A DNA stretch of 64,000 nt from Marinobacter nanhaiticus D15-8W (GTDB lineage: Bacteria > Pseudomonadota > Gammaproteobacteria > Pseudomonadales > Oleiphilaceae). The stretch is taken from NCBI RefSeq assembly GCF_036511935.1, contig NZ_AP028878.1, positions 3,720,001-3,784,000 on the forward strand. The letters run 5' to 3'. Position numbers and translations under genes: made by a program. The notes under the pieces are model-generated. The model was given only the letters and a program-made list of their open reading frames with translations, made no database searches and was not told the DNA's origin. How positions within the stretch are numbered: position 1 is the first letter of the stretch; the number at the start of each line of letters is the position of its first letter. Below, piece after piece: positions 9,172 through 18,115 of the stretch.

Positions 9172-9991
9172 ATGCATTCATTGATGCCGCACCGTCGGGT
9201 TCTGTGCAAAGCCACACCACTTCGCACCCTGCTGGGCCTGACCCTGATGGCCAGTCTAACCCTGTTCTTCAGCCCGGTTATGGCAACCGGAACTGTCCGC
9301 CTGACCAACGGCGACTGGGCACCCTATCTCAAGCGCGAAGCACCGCATGGCATCATCGCCGAGATTATCGAAGAAGCCTTTGCGGAATCAGATACGGCCG
9401 TACACTGGGGATTCTTCCCGTGGGCACGGTCGTACGCCCTCGCGCAAAAGGGCATCTGGGATGGCTCCGCAGCCTGGGCTTGTACGGCCGAGCGGGCACC
9501 CTATTTCTACTTCAGCGACCCCATCATTCCCGTCAAGCTCGCCTTCTTCTACCGGCGTGAACGAGCCTTCGACTGGAAAAGCCCTGCAGAAGGCAATCGC
9601 TGATAGCCTGATCAAGGTGGAAGTTGCGACCTCTGACGAGATCAATTTCCGCAAGCTACTGGCCGGCCGGATCGACCTGTTCCCAATCGATGTTGTGGTC
9701 GGGCGCCGCCTGTTGGCCCGTCATTTCTCACCGCAGGATGTGGAAAAGCTGGCGGTCCATCCGCGGGTCGTCTATGCGACCCAATTGCACCTGATGCTCT
9801 CGAAGCGGGTGCCCGGCAACGCTGTGCGCATGGAACGTTTCAACCAGGGCCTGGCAGCTATCCGCCAACGTGGCCGCATCGACGCGATTCTCGACGACGC
9901 CGCCAGCGATATCCCCTATCCGATAGAGCTCTACGAGGATGAGCCGGCGCCCGCCGACTGCGAGTTCGAATCCCTCGACGGCAAAGTGTGA
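9172..9991 (+). pseudogene. Solute-binding protein (SBP_bac_3-like), inactivated by a 59-nt internal deletion
   Basis: Two frames together match the intact paralogue at 10117-11022 end to end. The first frame (9172 to the stop at 9603) encodes a signal peptide and the first half (VRLTNGDWAPYL, WGFFPWARSYALA, GSAAWAC, RAFDWKS); the second frame (from about 9590 to 9991) continues LQKAIADSLIKVEVATSDE to the end. Lining up the DNA with the paralogue, 60 bases coding for ~20 residues are replaced by one base, a net loss of 59 nt that shifts the frame. Any product would stop after ~143 residues, before the second lobe. An assembly error is unlikely because a whole block, not one base, is missing. 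Confidence 0.85.
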
Positions 9992-10116
9992 GCCGCGAAA
10001 CGTTAAATAATGTAAGGATGGCACGCCGCCAGGTGCGTCACCCCTGATCTGCTGTTAGCCTAATCGACGTTTGGCTGTTCAACCTTTAAATGGCTGCAGG
10101 GATGCAATAACCACGC

Positions 10117-11022
10117 ATGAGCCATCGAACTGGCCCCAGTGCCGGGGCGTGTCTGATCGGGCTACTTCTGTTGGCCGCCGCCAGTCTTGCCTTTGCAAGC
10201 GGGCCGGTGCGCCTGACCAATGGGGATTGGGGGCCCTACCTCGAGCCCGACCCGCCCTATGGCATCGTCAGCCAGATTGTCGAGGCGGCTTTTGCCGAGA
10301 GCGATCTTTCAGTCCTCTGGGGCTTCTTTCCCTGGTCCCGTTCCTACGTACTCGCCCGCGATGGACAATGGGACGGCTCGGCTGCCTGGTCCTGTAGCCG
10401 GGAGCGCTTCAGGGAGTTTTATTTCAGCGACGCCTTGCTACCGTTCGACTATGTCTTCTTCTACCGCCAGGGTCGGGCCTTCAACTGGCAAACGGCCAAC
10501 GACCTCAAAGGCCTGAGGATCGGACTGACCCAGAACTATGTCTACGGCGACGTAATCCAAAAGGTCAAGGAAAGCGGCCTCGCCAAGCTTGAGGTAGCCA
10601 CCTCGGACGAGATCAATTTCCGCAAACTGCTGGCCGGCCGTATTGACCTGTTTCCCATGGATCCCATCGTCGGCCGGGACCTGTTGGCCCGGCAGTTCAG
10701 CCCGGAACAAACTGAAAGCCTGGCGATACACCCCCGGGTGGTTCACTCGGCCAACCTCCACCTGCTGCTCTCCCGTCGTGTGGCTGGCAATGGCCGCCGT
10801 ATGGAGCAATTCAACGCCGGCCTGGCAGCCTTACGCCAACGTGGCGATATCAAGGCTATCGTCGACACCCTTCCCTCAGGCCCAGCCCACCTATCTGTAA
10901 ACTACGATCGGCAGCGGCTGGCCATACGCTGCGAGTTCGATATCGAGACAGTCACGGTGGGTTCGGCGTTGAATAGCGAAGGACGTGTCTCGAAATCCGG
11001 CAGCACACACGACATCCAGTAG
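10117..11022 (+). CDS. Periplasmic solute-binding protein, SBP_bac_3-like
   Basis: 301 residues with an N-terminal signal peptide (LLLLAAASLAFASGPVRL) and a two-lobe extracellular solute-binding fold of the amino-acid/polar ligand type (family 3). Typical pieces are visible: YLEPDPPYGIVSQIVEAAF, GLRIGLTQNYVYG starting the second lobe, and LLAGRIDLFPMD. No ABC permease or ATPase lies nearby, so it may be an orphan receptor or a sensor-associated binding protein; many stand-alone proteins of this kind in marine gammaproteobacteria have no known ligand. It is a recent relative of the broken copy just upstream, with long identical stretches such as EVATSDEINFRKLLAGRIDLFP, split here only by synonymous changes. 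Confidence 0.8.
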   Translation: MSHRTGPSAGACLIGLLLLAAASLAFASGPVRLTNGDWGPYLEPDPPYGIVSQIVEAAFAESDLSVLWGFFPWSRSYVLARDGQWDGSAAWSCSRERFREFYFSDALLPFDYVFFYRQGRAFNWQTANDLKGLRIGLTQNYVYGDVIQKVKESGLAKLEVATSDEINFRKLLAGRIDLFPMDPIVGRDLLARQFSPEQTESLAIHPRVVHSANLHLLLSRRVAGNGRRMEQFNAGLAALRQRGDIKAIVDTLPSGPAHLSVNYDRQRLAIRCEFDIETVTVGSALNSEGRVSKSGSTHDIQ

Positions 11023-11139
11023 GTTTCGACTCCCCAAACCGCGGGTACAGGGCCGCCCATTCTTTCCCCATCCCCTCAATGTTATGCTTGATACGGAGGA
11101 AGATCATTCAACCATTCTCGTCCAAGTCGGCAAATACCC

Positions 11140-11709
11140 GTGTCTGCAAATACGATCGATATCAACCGCCAACGCCATCGCTTCGACGGTCGCGAATCCG
11201 TATGGCTGTTCGGCTATGGCTCGCTAATTTTCAAAGCGGACTTCCCTTACCTGGAGCGCAAGCCCGCCTCCATCCGCAATTGGGAGCGGCGTTTCTGGCA
11301 AGGGTCCCACGACCACCGCGGAACGGTCGAAGCACCCGGACGGGTGGTCACGCTGATCGAGAACCCCGGCGCCCTGTGCCGCGGGATGGGCTACCTGATC
11401 TCACCGGATGTGTTCGACCACCTGGATATCCGGGAGAAGAATGGCTATCTCCGATTCAGCACCACCCTTACCTTTGACGACGGCGATGAGACTGAAGGAC
11501 TCGTCTATATTGCCACGCCAGAGAATACGGCCTTCCTCGGTCCCGCCCATGAGCGCGATATAGCCCTGCAGATCGCCTCGGCAACCGGCCCGAGCGGTCC
11601 CAACCGGGAATACCTGGTGCGCCTCGCCGAATCCCTGCGCGAACTCTCCGCCGTGGATGTCCATATCTTCGATATCGAGCGCTACCTCGAGGAACACGCG
11701 ACCGATTGA
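11140..11709 (+). CDS. Gamma-glutamylcyclotransferase, ChaC-like
   Basis: 189 residues starting at a GTG (11140). The N-terminal FGYGSLIFK matches the ligand-binding YGSL loop of the cyclotransferase family, and the glutamate of IREKNGY fits the catalytic acid of ChaC enzymes. These cytoplasmic enzymes split gamma-glutamyl peptides such as glutathione to 5-oxoproline plus a dipeptide. The size and the fold order agree with bacterial ChaC. It is monocistronic as far as can be seen, 117 bp after the binding-protein gene and followed by a 237-bp gap. The alternative upstream frame fragments do not join it. Substrate (glutathione versus other gamma-glutamyl compounds) cannot be told from sequence. 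Confidence 0.85.
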   Translation: MSANTIDINRQRHRFDGRESVWLFGYGSLIFKADFPYLERKPASIRNWERRFWQGSHDHRGTVEAPGRVVTLIENPGALCRGMGYLISPDVFDHLDIREKNGYLRFSTTLTFDDGDETEGLVYIATPENTAFLGPAHERDIALQIASATGPSGPNREYLVRLAESLRELSAVDVHIFDIERYLEEHATD

Positions 11710-11946
11710 GGCCTCGGCGGCGCCGGGTGACATGTATCCAAATACGGCAAGAACGTAAATTTTTGTGAGGGAAATCACACTGTAACCGTTTGGTCATCTG
11801 CCTTCGCTTCAATGCCCTTTTCAGGAATGTCTATTCCCTAAAAGCCCTTTCTTAACAAGATACTGCGCCCTCGTACCGGGAACGCTTGTCCGGCGAAGGT
11901 CGGTTTCTGTTGTTGCAGGGCTCAATAATCGATAAGGGCTCTGATA

Positions 11947-13527
11947 ATGTCTGCGAACGCTTCTCTTCTCGTCGAAATGCTCTGGCGCCTCAAACGGGGT
12001 GCCGACCAGGGACAGTGTCCTGGTGTCCAGTTCATCCACCTGAACAACCTGTTGCGGGATGTCGAGTACCGTGAGGACATCCTCAGCCGGATCGAAGCCG
12101 GCGGTTCCGATGAACTCAAGGCACTGGTGAAGGAAATCCGCGAGGCGGATAACGGCGAACCGCTGATGGCAAAGCCCCGGAGCCAGCGTTACGAGCCCCG
12201 AGAAAAGCAGCCCAGGTCGCCTCGCAGCCGCGGTTTCAAAACCGCCGCCTGGGCATTCCCGGTCGTGACTGCGGCGGCCGTCATCGTTGGTTTTACGGCG
12301 TTCGAGAACAAGACCGTGCGGATCGGTCAGGACATCGTAGCCGACACCACCTGGGAGGCTGGCAAGACCTACGTACTGGAAAAGACCATCTACGTCGAAC
12401 ACGGCGCCAGCCTTACCATCGAGAATGGTGTCACGATCCAGGGCGAGCGAGGCTCGGCATTGATCGTCACCCGCGACAGCAAGCTTTTTTCCCGCGGTAG
12501 TGCAGACAGCCCCGTTATCTTCACCAGCGCCCAGAACGAAGGTCAGCGCAAGCGTGGCGACTGGGGCGGCGTCGCCCTGCTAGGCAAGGCCCCGGTCAAC
12601 CAGCCCAATGCGGCTATCGAAGGCGTACCGGAAGGCGACGCCCGCGGTCAATTCGGTGGCACAGACCGTCAGGACAGCTGCGGCGTGATGCAGTTCACTC
12701 GCATCGAATTCGCCGGTTTCGAAGTCTACAAGGACAATGAACTCAATGGCCTGACACTGGCCGGTTGCGGCCAAAATACGATTATCGAGAATGTCCAGGT
12801 GCACCGCGCCCTGGACGACGGTATCGAGATGTTCGGTGGTCAGGTAGACCTGAAGAACATCGTTATCACCGGTGCCGGCGACGACGGCCTGGACTGGGAC
12901 TGGGGCTGGACCGGACGCGTCCAGTTTGCCGTGATCCAGCACCATCCGGATGATGGCGACAATGGTTTCGAAGGCGACAACAACGGCGACGATCACAATG
13001 CGCGTCCGCGTTCCGAGCCCACCTTCTACAACGTCACGATGGTAGGCGGCGGTCTGTCTGCCAAGAAGCACCGGGGCATGGTGGTTCGTGAGGGTTCCGG
13101 CGGCCACTTCCACAACATGATCATCGACAGCTACGGCATCGAGGCCATCGATCTGCGTGATGAAGTCTCGGCACTGATCGGAGCGGGCACCCTGGAGTTT
13201 TCAGGCAACATCGTCGCCAGCACCGGCAACCTGGGCCAGAGCGCCGATGAGCAGGGCGATACCAATGACGACTACGGCTTCGACGAGAAGGCCTGGATCC
13301 GCTCGTCGCAGAACAATAATAATTTCCGGGTGGAAAGTGCGATGCTGGCTGCCGCACGAAACGTCAGCTCGCCCAACTTCCAGCCGATCATGACTTCACG
13401 CCAGATGCAGGCGGTGGCGCCACCGCAGAGCGAGTTCTTCGACGAATCCGCCATTTACCAGGGCGCCATCAACCCGATTGCGGATAAGAGCTGGCTGGAG
13501 GGTTGGACAGCGTTTCCGGAATCCTGA
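11947..13527 (+). CDS. Membrane-anchored beta-helix protein with cytoplasmic N-terminal domain
   Basis: 526 residues in three parts. Residues 1-75 form a soluble, charged helical domain (FIHLNNLLRDVEYREDILSRI) with no signal peptide; 76-97 are a basic linker; 98-118 are one membrane helix (AAWAFPVVTAAAVIVGFTAF); and 120-526 look like an extracytoplasmic beta-helix rich in D and N (VYLEKTIYVEHGASLTIENGV-type turns, GDDGLDWDWGW, DDGDNGFEGDNNGDDHNA). The basic linker on the inside fits an N-in, C-out orientation. The C-terminal part resembles large secreted proteins of unknown role often annotated as hypothetical. It is the second beta-helix protein in 8 kb. Acidic clusters could bind calcium. 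Function unknown. Confidence 0.65.
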   Translation: MSANASLLVEMLWRLKRGADQGQCPGVQFIHLNNLLRDVEYREDILSRIEAGGSDELKALVKEIREADNGEPLMAKPRSQRYEPREKQPRSPRSRGFKTAAWAFPVVTAAAVIVGFTAFENKTVRIGQDIVADTTWEAGKTYVLEKTIYVEHGASLTIENGVTIQGERGSALIVTRDSKLFSRGSADSPVIFTSAQNEGQRKRGDWGGVALLGKAPVNQPNAAIEGVPEGDARGQFGGTDRQDSCGVMQFTRIEFAGFEVYKDNELNGLTLAGCGQNTIIENVQVHRALDDGIEMFGGQVDLKNIVITGAGDDGLDWDWGWTGRVQFAVIQHHPDDGDNGFEGDNNGDDHNARPRSEPTFYNVTMVGGGLSAKKHRGMVVREGSGGHFHNMIIDSYGIEAIDLRDEVSALIGAGTLEFSGNIVASTGNLGQSADEQGDTNDDYGFDEKAWIRSSQNNNNFRVESAMLAAARNVSSPNFQPIMTSRQMQAVAPPQSEFFDESAIYQGAINPIADKSWLEGWTAFPES

Positions 13528-13543
13528 TCGGGCCGTTCGTCGG

Positions 13544-13571
13544 GACCCAGCCGGATCGATACGGCTGGGTC
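13544..13571. terminator. Hairpin between convergent genes
   Basis: Perfect 10-bp stem gacccagccg / cggctgggtc with an 8-base loop, 17 bases past the beta-helix stop and 28 bases before the end of the convergent DUF4124 gene. Its position suits a bidirectional terminator; there is only a short T-rich stretch on the plus side. Confidence 0.7.
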
Positions 13572-13598
13572 ATTCCGTTCTCTCATCGGAACGATTTG

Positions 13599-14051
13599 CT
13601 AACCGCAATGCTTCTCGTACTTCTCGCGGTACTCACGCCGGACGCGGTCCCCGGTTTCGTCGTCGAGAAACACTCTCTCCCCCTCTTCATTCAGCTCATA
13701 GAAGAGGGAAACCCGCTCCATGTGCTTAAGCTCGGCGAGCATCTGCTGGCACGCCTGTTGGCGCTCGGCTTCGCGGGTTTTCTGTTCCGCCAGTGCCTGC
13801 GCTTCTTTCTCCCGCTCTTCCTGGCGGCGCTGGAAGAAGTTGTCGAGTTGCTCCATGCGGGCCGCGTGATCCTCGCCATCGGAATTCAGCTTCCGGGGCT
13901 GCTGGATACGCAATTCCCGAGCCTTCGCCTCCTGCGGTGGCCGATCTCCGAAATGAACACGCCCCTCGGCATCGGTCCACTGGTACACTTCGGCGCAGAG
14001 TTGGAACGGCACAAACGCCAAGGCCGATAATACAAGCACTCTGTTCAACAT
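13599..14051 (-). CDS. DUF4124 domain-containing periplasmic protein
   Basis: 150 residues. A cleavable signal peptide (MLNRVLVLSALAFVPFQLCA) is followed at once by the DUF4124 core (EVYQWTDAEGRVHFGDRPP), a short beta-rich module common in gammaproteobacterial envelope proteins. The remainder (about residues 60-130) is a highly charged, probably coiled-coil helix (FFQRRQEEREKEAQALAEQ). The domain's role is not established. It lies divergent from djlA, with about 130 bp between them, and convergent with the beta-helix gene across a shared hairpin. Confidence 0.85.
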   Translation of the reverse strand: MLNRVLVLSALAFVPFQLCAEVYQWTDAEGRVHFGDRPPQEAKARELRIQQPRKLNSDGEDHAARMEQLDNFFQRRQEEREKEAQALAEQKTREAERQQACQQMLAELKHMERVSLFYELNEEGERVFLDDETGDRVRREYREKYEKHCG

Positions 14052-14180
14052 TTTCTTCCCTGACCCATGTTCTGCCGGCGTTTTAGCCGCTATGTATCAA
14101 CTGCTTATCGACTGGGTATCAACTGCACATAAACGTATCGTAACGCCCGTCATAGCAAAAAACACGATAGGATTCGCGGC

Positions 14181-14954
14181 ATGTTTCTCGCAATCATTTT
14201 TGGTGGCCTGATCGGCTACAGCTTCGGACGCTTCCCCGGCCTGCTCATCGGCGCTGTGGCCGGCTATTTTCTCGCCAAGGCACTCACCCGCAAATTACGC
14301 CAGGGCCTCTTTCAGGTCCAGTCCCAGTTCCTGGAAAGCACCTTTTCGGTGATGGGCGCGCTCTGCAAGGCCGACGGTGTGGTCACTCGGGACGAGATCC
14401 AGGTGGCCGAAACCCTGTTCAGCCGCCTGCGCCTGTCCGATGCCCAGCGTGAGACTGCCAAGGCGGCGTTCCAGCGCGGTAAGGCAGCGGACTTCGATCT
14501 GGAGGGTGAATTGGAGCAACTGCTCCGCGTTACCCGCGGCCAGAGGGCGCTGCTCCAGATGTTCCTGCAGGTGCAGGTCTCAGCGGTGGCGGCCGACGGT
14601 GAGGTCCATCCAGCCGAGCACCAGATGCTGTTGCGCATCGCCCGTAAACTGGGCATCCCCGAGGCCCAGGTTGAACAGCTCGAAGCCATGCTGCGTGGCG
14701 CCCGCGGCGGTGCAGCTAGCGGCGGCCCAAGCACAGGCCAGCAATTGGCGGACGCCTACAAGGTACTGGGGGTTTCCGAATCCGCCAGCGATGCTGAAAT
14801 CAAGAAGGCCTACCGCAAGCTGATGAGCCAGAATCACCCCGACAAGCTGGCCGGCCGGGGCCTGCCGGAGAGTATGCGGGAAATGGCCGAAGAGAAGACC
14901 CGGGAAATCAGCCACGCCTATGACGTTATCAAGGCCGCCCGCGGCACGGGCTAG
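14181..14954 (+). CDS. djlA: Co-chaperone DjlA (membrane-anchored DnaJ-like protein)
   Basis: 257 residues with the DjlA layout: an N-terminal glycine-rich membrane helix ([23 protein letters not shown], a known dimerising type, here split by context), a TerB-like helical domain (about 50-175), a short linker ([11 protein letters not shown]) and a C-terminal J domain (about 192-257) carrying the essential HPD at H219-D221. DjlA stimulates DnaK at the inner membrane and is linked to envelope stress and capsule signalling in E. coli. In many relatives it sits near lipopolysaccharide genes; here it is alone. The start at 14181 begins the membrane helix directly and needs no adjustment. Confidence 0.93.
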   Translation: MFLAIIFGGLIGYSFGRFPGLLIGAVAGYFLAKALTRKLRQGLFQVQSQFLESTFSVMGALCKADGVVTRDEIQVAETLFSRLRLSDAQRETAKAAFQRGKAADFDLEGELEQLLRVTRGQRALLQMFLQVQVSAVAADGEVHPAEHQMLLRIARKLGIPEAQVEQLEAMLRGARGGAASGGPSTGQQLADAYKVLGVSESASDAEIKKAYRKLMSQNHPDKLAGRGLPESMREMAEEKTREISHAYDVIKAARGTG

Positions 14955-15242
14955 CTAGCGTCCGACTCTCACGGACAGCGGAGGCGACGGTATTCGATCG
15001 CTTCCCGCTGGAGCGGCCGCTCTCTTTCCGGTTTGCACGCCTTACCCGTAAAACGAGCGCCCCATTCGCTGTATATTTTTTATACGCAACCTGACCTTCC
15101 AACTCCCCCGCAATTCCGCCTTTCCCGTCATAGCCGGGCCGTAAACCTGCTCCCTAGAATCGCAGGTGTCTTGTTCGGTGTATTGGTAGCGAGACGAAAA
15201 CAACGCCAAAAACTCTCGAATGACATCAGGGAAGGAACAACA
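14955..15242. other. 288-bp intergenic region upstream of secreted hydrolase
   Basis: It holds no convincing gene, although the hydrolase frame stays open back to 15033. An AT-rich block (gtatattttttatacgcaac, about 15070-15090) is the best promoter candidate. A weak 5-bp hairpin (gtccg / cggac, about 14959-14975) directly after djlA may terminate it. Confidence 0.4.
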
Positions 15243-16058
15243 ATGAAACTGCAAGTCCTTAAAACAACGTGGGTTGCCAATGCTGCTGCCGCTGTAGGAA
15301 GCATTCTCCTGTCTACCGGAGCCCTCGCGATGACACCGGGCGGCGATTCCCTTGCCGCCTATGCCGAGGATGGGCCGTTTGCGACGACCAGCCAGTCCGG
15401 TGGCTTCTCCTGCACCATCTATCGTCCGATCAGCCTGCAGGACGACCATCCGGTCATCCTTTGGGGCAACGGCACCGGCGCGTCGCCATCGACCTACGGC
15501 AGCGGCCTGCGGCACTGGGCCTCCTGGGGATTCGTTGTGGCTGCTGCCAATACCTCCAACGCCGGCTCCGGTGAAGAGATGCTGGACTGCCTGGACTACC
15601 TGCAAGGGACCAGCTATGCCGACCAGCTCGACTTTTCCAATGTGGGAGCATCCGGCCACTCTCAAGGCGGCGGCGGAACCATCATGGCTGCCCGCGACAA
15701 CCGCATTACCGCTACAGCGCCGGTGCAGCCCTATATCCTTGGCCTGGGTCACGAAACTTCCTCCCAATACCAGCAGACCGCGCCGATGCTGTTGCTTTCC
15801 GGCTCCGTCGATACCCTGGCCGGCCCTACGCTGAACCAGGCGCCGGTCTACCGCCGTGTTGATGTTCCCGTATTCTGGGCTACGCTCAGGGGAGCCAGTC
15901 ACTTCGAGCCGGTTGGTAATATGGGTGACTTCAGGGGCATCACCACGGCCTGGTGGCTCTACCAGCTGACAGGCGACGCCGATGCTGCGGACCTGTTTAC
16001 CGGCCCCTGCGAAGTGTGTGGTTTGAGTGACTGGGACGTCGAGCGCAAGGGACTGTAA
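15243..16058 (+). CDS. Secreted alpha/beta hydrolase, chlorophyllase/PET-hydrolase-like
   Basis: 271 residues from the ATG at 15243, chosen because it follows GAAGGAAC and opens a signal peptide (…AAAAVGSILLSTGALA). The frame upstream adds 70 unlikely residues. A complete catalytic set is visible: nucleophile S140 in GHSQGG, acid D190 in SGSVDTLAGP and H220 in GASHFEP; WGNGTG supplies an oxyanion-type loop. A C-terminal CEVC pair could form a disulfide. The fold belongs with exported esterases of the chlorophyllase / polyester-hydrolase (PETase-like) superfamily rather than with LipA-type lipases. The natural ester is unknown. An AraC regulator follows, and a Lif-like foldase gene after that. 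Confidence 0.8.
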   Translation: MKLQVLKTTWVANAAAAVGSILLSTGALAMTPGGDSLAAYAEDGPFATTSQSGGFSCTIYRPISLQDDHPVILWGNGTGASPSTYGSGLRHWASWGFVVAAANTSNAGSGEEMLDCLDYLQGTSYADQLDFSNVGASGHSQGGGGTIMAARDNRITATAPVQPYILGLGHETSSQYQQTAPMLLLSGSVDTLAGPTLNQAPVYRRVDVPVFWATLRGASHFEPVGNMGDFRGITTAWWLYQLTGDADAADLFTGPCEVCGLSDWDVERKGL

Positions 16059-16105
16059 GAGATCTCTTCCGGATCCGGCATCACTGCCGAACCCGTCTCA
16101 ACCAG

Positions 16106-16136
16106 AACGGCCGTGTTCCTGTGGGGCACGGCTGTT
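16106..16136 (+). terminator. Hairpin terminator after hydrolase gene
   Basis: A 10-bp stem aacggccgtg / cacggctgtt with one G·U pair and an 11-base loop, 48 bases after the hydrolase stop. It separates the hydrolase from the AraC gene, so the two are probably separate transcripts. No strong T run follows. Confidence 0.6.
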
Positions 16137-16183
16137 ATGCGCTTGCCAATAACAACAAGACATGAGCAGCCAGGGAGGCTTCA

Positions 16184-17230
16184 ATGGATTTCGATGCCAA
16201 GCTCATTCCCCTTCATCGCCACCCTCTCGGTTTTATAGAAGCATTCTGCAGCCTGGGCGCGAGGCAGGAGGAACTTCTCAAGGGCACGGGTATTTCCCCA
16301 GCCACCTTCGATATGCAGGAAGTCTATATTAGCTACAACCAGATCCATGCGTTGATACGCAATGGCATCCGGCTGTGTCCGCTACCTGCAGTCGGTGTCC
16401 ATGTTGGCATGCGCTTTGACTGGTGCTTCTGGGGGCCGGTCGGCTTTGCGGTATACTGCAGCCCGAGCCTCAAGGACGCCGCCGAAGCTTTCAAACGCTA
16501 CATGGTTACGGCCCAGCCCTTCTACACTATGGTTGCCTCACAACCCAATGCTTACCTGGATGCTGACAACCGGGTGGTGGAACCGCTCGACTACCCGACC
16601 GCCGACGACCGTGACCCTATGGTCAGGCAATTCATTCACGAATTCCGGCTCGCAGTAAGCCTGCGTATCTGGGATATGTGCGGCAACAAATCTGTGGACG
16701 ATCCATCGATCCATGTCCGCCTCACCACCCCCAAGCCCGAGGATACGTCGCTCTACGATTCGCTCCCCTGCACGTCGATCACCTTCGACTGTGACGAATC
16801 CAGCATCTCCGGTCAGATCGATTTCGCCTTCAAGCGTTTTCGGTTGCTGCGACTGAGGACATTCGAGCGCCTCGTGCGCCAGTGCGAACGGGAGCTCAGC
16901 CGGATGCCGGCACACGTAACCTTTGCAGACCGCGTCCGTTGGCATATCCGCGCCCACTTCAAACCGGACATCAACCTCGAACAGGTCGCCACCCAACTCA
17001 GCATGACGCCCCGCAGCCTGACCCGTCGCCTGGCCGGAGAGAACGCATCTTTCCGGCGGATCCTGCATGAGGTCAGAATGGAGATCGCGTCCCACCAGCT
17101 GCGGTTTTCCCGGCTAAGTGTCGAGGATGTCTCCGAGATCACCGGTTTTTCCTGTGCCTCAAGCCTGCGCCGGGCCATGAAGAACTGGACTGGCACGACT
17201 ATTAGCCAGATCCGCGAAGCTGTTGCCTGA
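16184..17230 (+). CDS. AraC-family regulator with arabinose_bd-type N-domain
   Basis: 348 residues. Residues ~15-200 match the N-terminal ligand-sensing domain found in OruR/ArgR-like and other lipid- or amino-acid-responsive AraC proteins (FWGPVGFAVYCSPSLKDAAEAFKRYM). The C-terminal ~100 residues hold the double helix-turn-helix (LEQVATQLSMTPRSLTRRL … VEDVSEITGFSCASSLRRAM). Members with this N-domain often control esterase, lipase or fatty-acid genes, so the flanking hydrolase and Lif-like gene are reasonable targets; that is inference. It is followed after 9 bases by the Lif-like gene, whose ribosome-binding site overlaps this gene's end, so they are probably co-transcribed. Confidence 0.85.
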   Translation: MDFDAKLIPLHRHPLGFIEAFCSLGARQEELLKGTGISPATFDMQEVYISYNQIHALIRNGIRLCPLPAVGVHVGMRFDWCFWGPVGFAVYCSPSLKDAAEAFKRYMVTAQPFYTMVASQPNAYLDADNRVVEPLDYPTADDRDPMVRQFIHEFRLAVSLRIWDMCGNKSVDDPSIHVRLTTPKPEDTSLYDSLPCTSITFDCDESSISGQIDFAFKRFRLLRLRTFERLVRQCERELSRMPAHVTFADRVRWHIRAHFKPDINLEQVATQLSMTPRSLTRRLAGENASFRRILHEVRMEIASHQLRFSRLSVEDVSEITGFSCASSLRRAMKNWTGTTISQIREAVA

Positions 17231-17239
17231 GGAACGGCT

Positions 17240-18115
17240 ATGCTCCGCTTCAATACAAAGTTCCAAAGCAACGCAAAGCGTACCGAAGTAAAGCTCAGAC
17301 GCGATCAACGACAGCGGACCTTCAAGTTTAGTCTGGCCATAGCGGTCCCATTGGCCCTGCTGATGGCGGCGACCTTCATTGGTTTGAAAGCAACCACGCC
17401 GGAGAACGCCACTCCACTTCAAACCCAAACCTCACCGCAAGGTACGCAATCACCGCAACTTGAAAAGCCGTCCGAAACCGGCGGCGTGTCGCCCAAACCT
17501 ACGGCAGGTGTCACCACTCATTTACCAAGTAAATACATCGAGCTGCCGGCTCCTTCCTCTGAGCGGCACGTCTCCCAGACAGAACAGGACCCCGTTTTCA
17601 AGCTGGACGACATCGCCACGGCCCTGAGTCGCATCAAGCTCGATGACGACGGCCAGATCCTGGTCGACCGGCAAGTCAGAACAGTGCTGGAAGCTGCATT
17701 CATGCAACCGAAAACACCCGTAGACGAAACCCGTTTCGAAGAGCTCAAGACTCTGATCGCAGGGGGGCTGGATGGTGAAGCGGGACAACAGGCCGCTGCC
17801 ATGGCTGAACGTTTCTATCGCTATAGCAATGCCTATCGGGAAGTGGCGGACACCTTCGGTCACCACGGCGCGCTACAGAACGTTGAAGCCGATTTCGAGC
17901 AACTCAGCCGCCTGCGTCGGACTTATCTCGGCGACGAACTCAGCGATTCGTTGTACGGCGAGGAAGAAGCCCTGATGCGCTATACCCTGCAAAGCATGCG
18001 TATCCAGACCGACGGGAAACTGTCACCAGAACAGAAACAGGTGCAGCAGGAACAACTCAGGAAGCGGGTGCCGTCGGCGTTGCTCGGCGCGCCGGAACAA
18101 GCCAGCCCGCCCTGA
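17240..18115 (+). CDS. Lipase-chaperone (Lif)-like membrane-anchored protein
   Basis: 291 residues. A short basic N-tail, a membrane anchor (FSLAIAVPLALLMAATFIGL, about 32-51), a variable P/T/Q-rich linker (to ~115), then a helical domain resembling the C-terminal part of lipase-specific foldases: ILVDRQVRTVLEAAF, AERFYRYSNAYREVA and FEQLSRLRRTYLGDELSDSLYGEEEALMRY divided here over several helices. In true Lif proteins an RxxFDY motif is needed for folding the lipase; here only the arginine remains. No LipA-type lipase is in the window; the secreted hydrolase upstream is the nearest candidate client. Its last 59 bases overlap the convergent acyltransferase gene. Confidence 0.65.
   Translation: MLRFNTKFQSNAKRTEVKLRRDQRQRTFKFSLAIAVPLALLMAATFIGLKATTPENATPLQTQTSPQGTQSPQLEKPSETGGVSPKPTAGVTTHLPSKYIELPAPSSERHVSQTEQDPVFKLDDIATALSRIKLDDDGQILVDRQVRTVLEAAFMQPKTPVDETRFEELKTLIAGGLDGEAGQQAAAMAERFYRYSNAYREVADTFGHHGALQNVEADFEQLSRLRRTYLGDELSDSLYGEEEALMRYTLQSMRIQTDGKLSPEQKQVQQEQLRKRVPSALLGAPEQASPP

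Noticed and set aside
9153-9560. Separate short gene starting at GTG 9153
   Set aside because: It runs in a different frame from the binding-protein match and has no family-like sequence.
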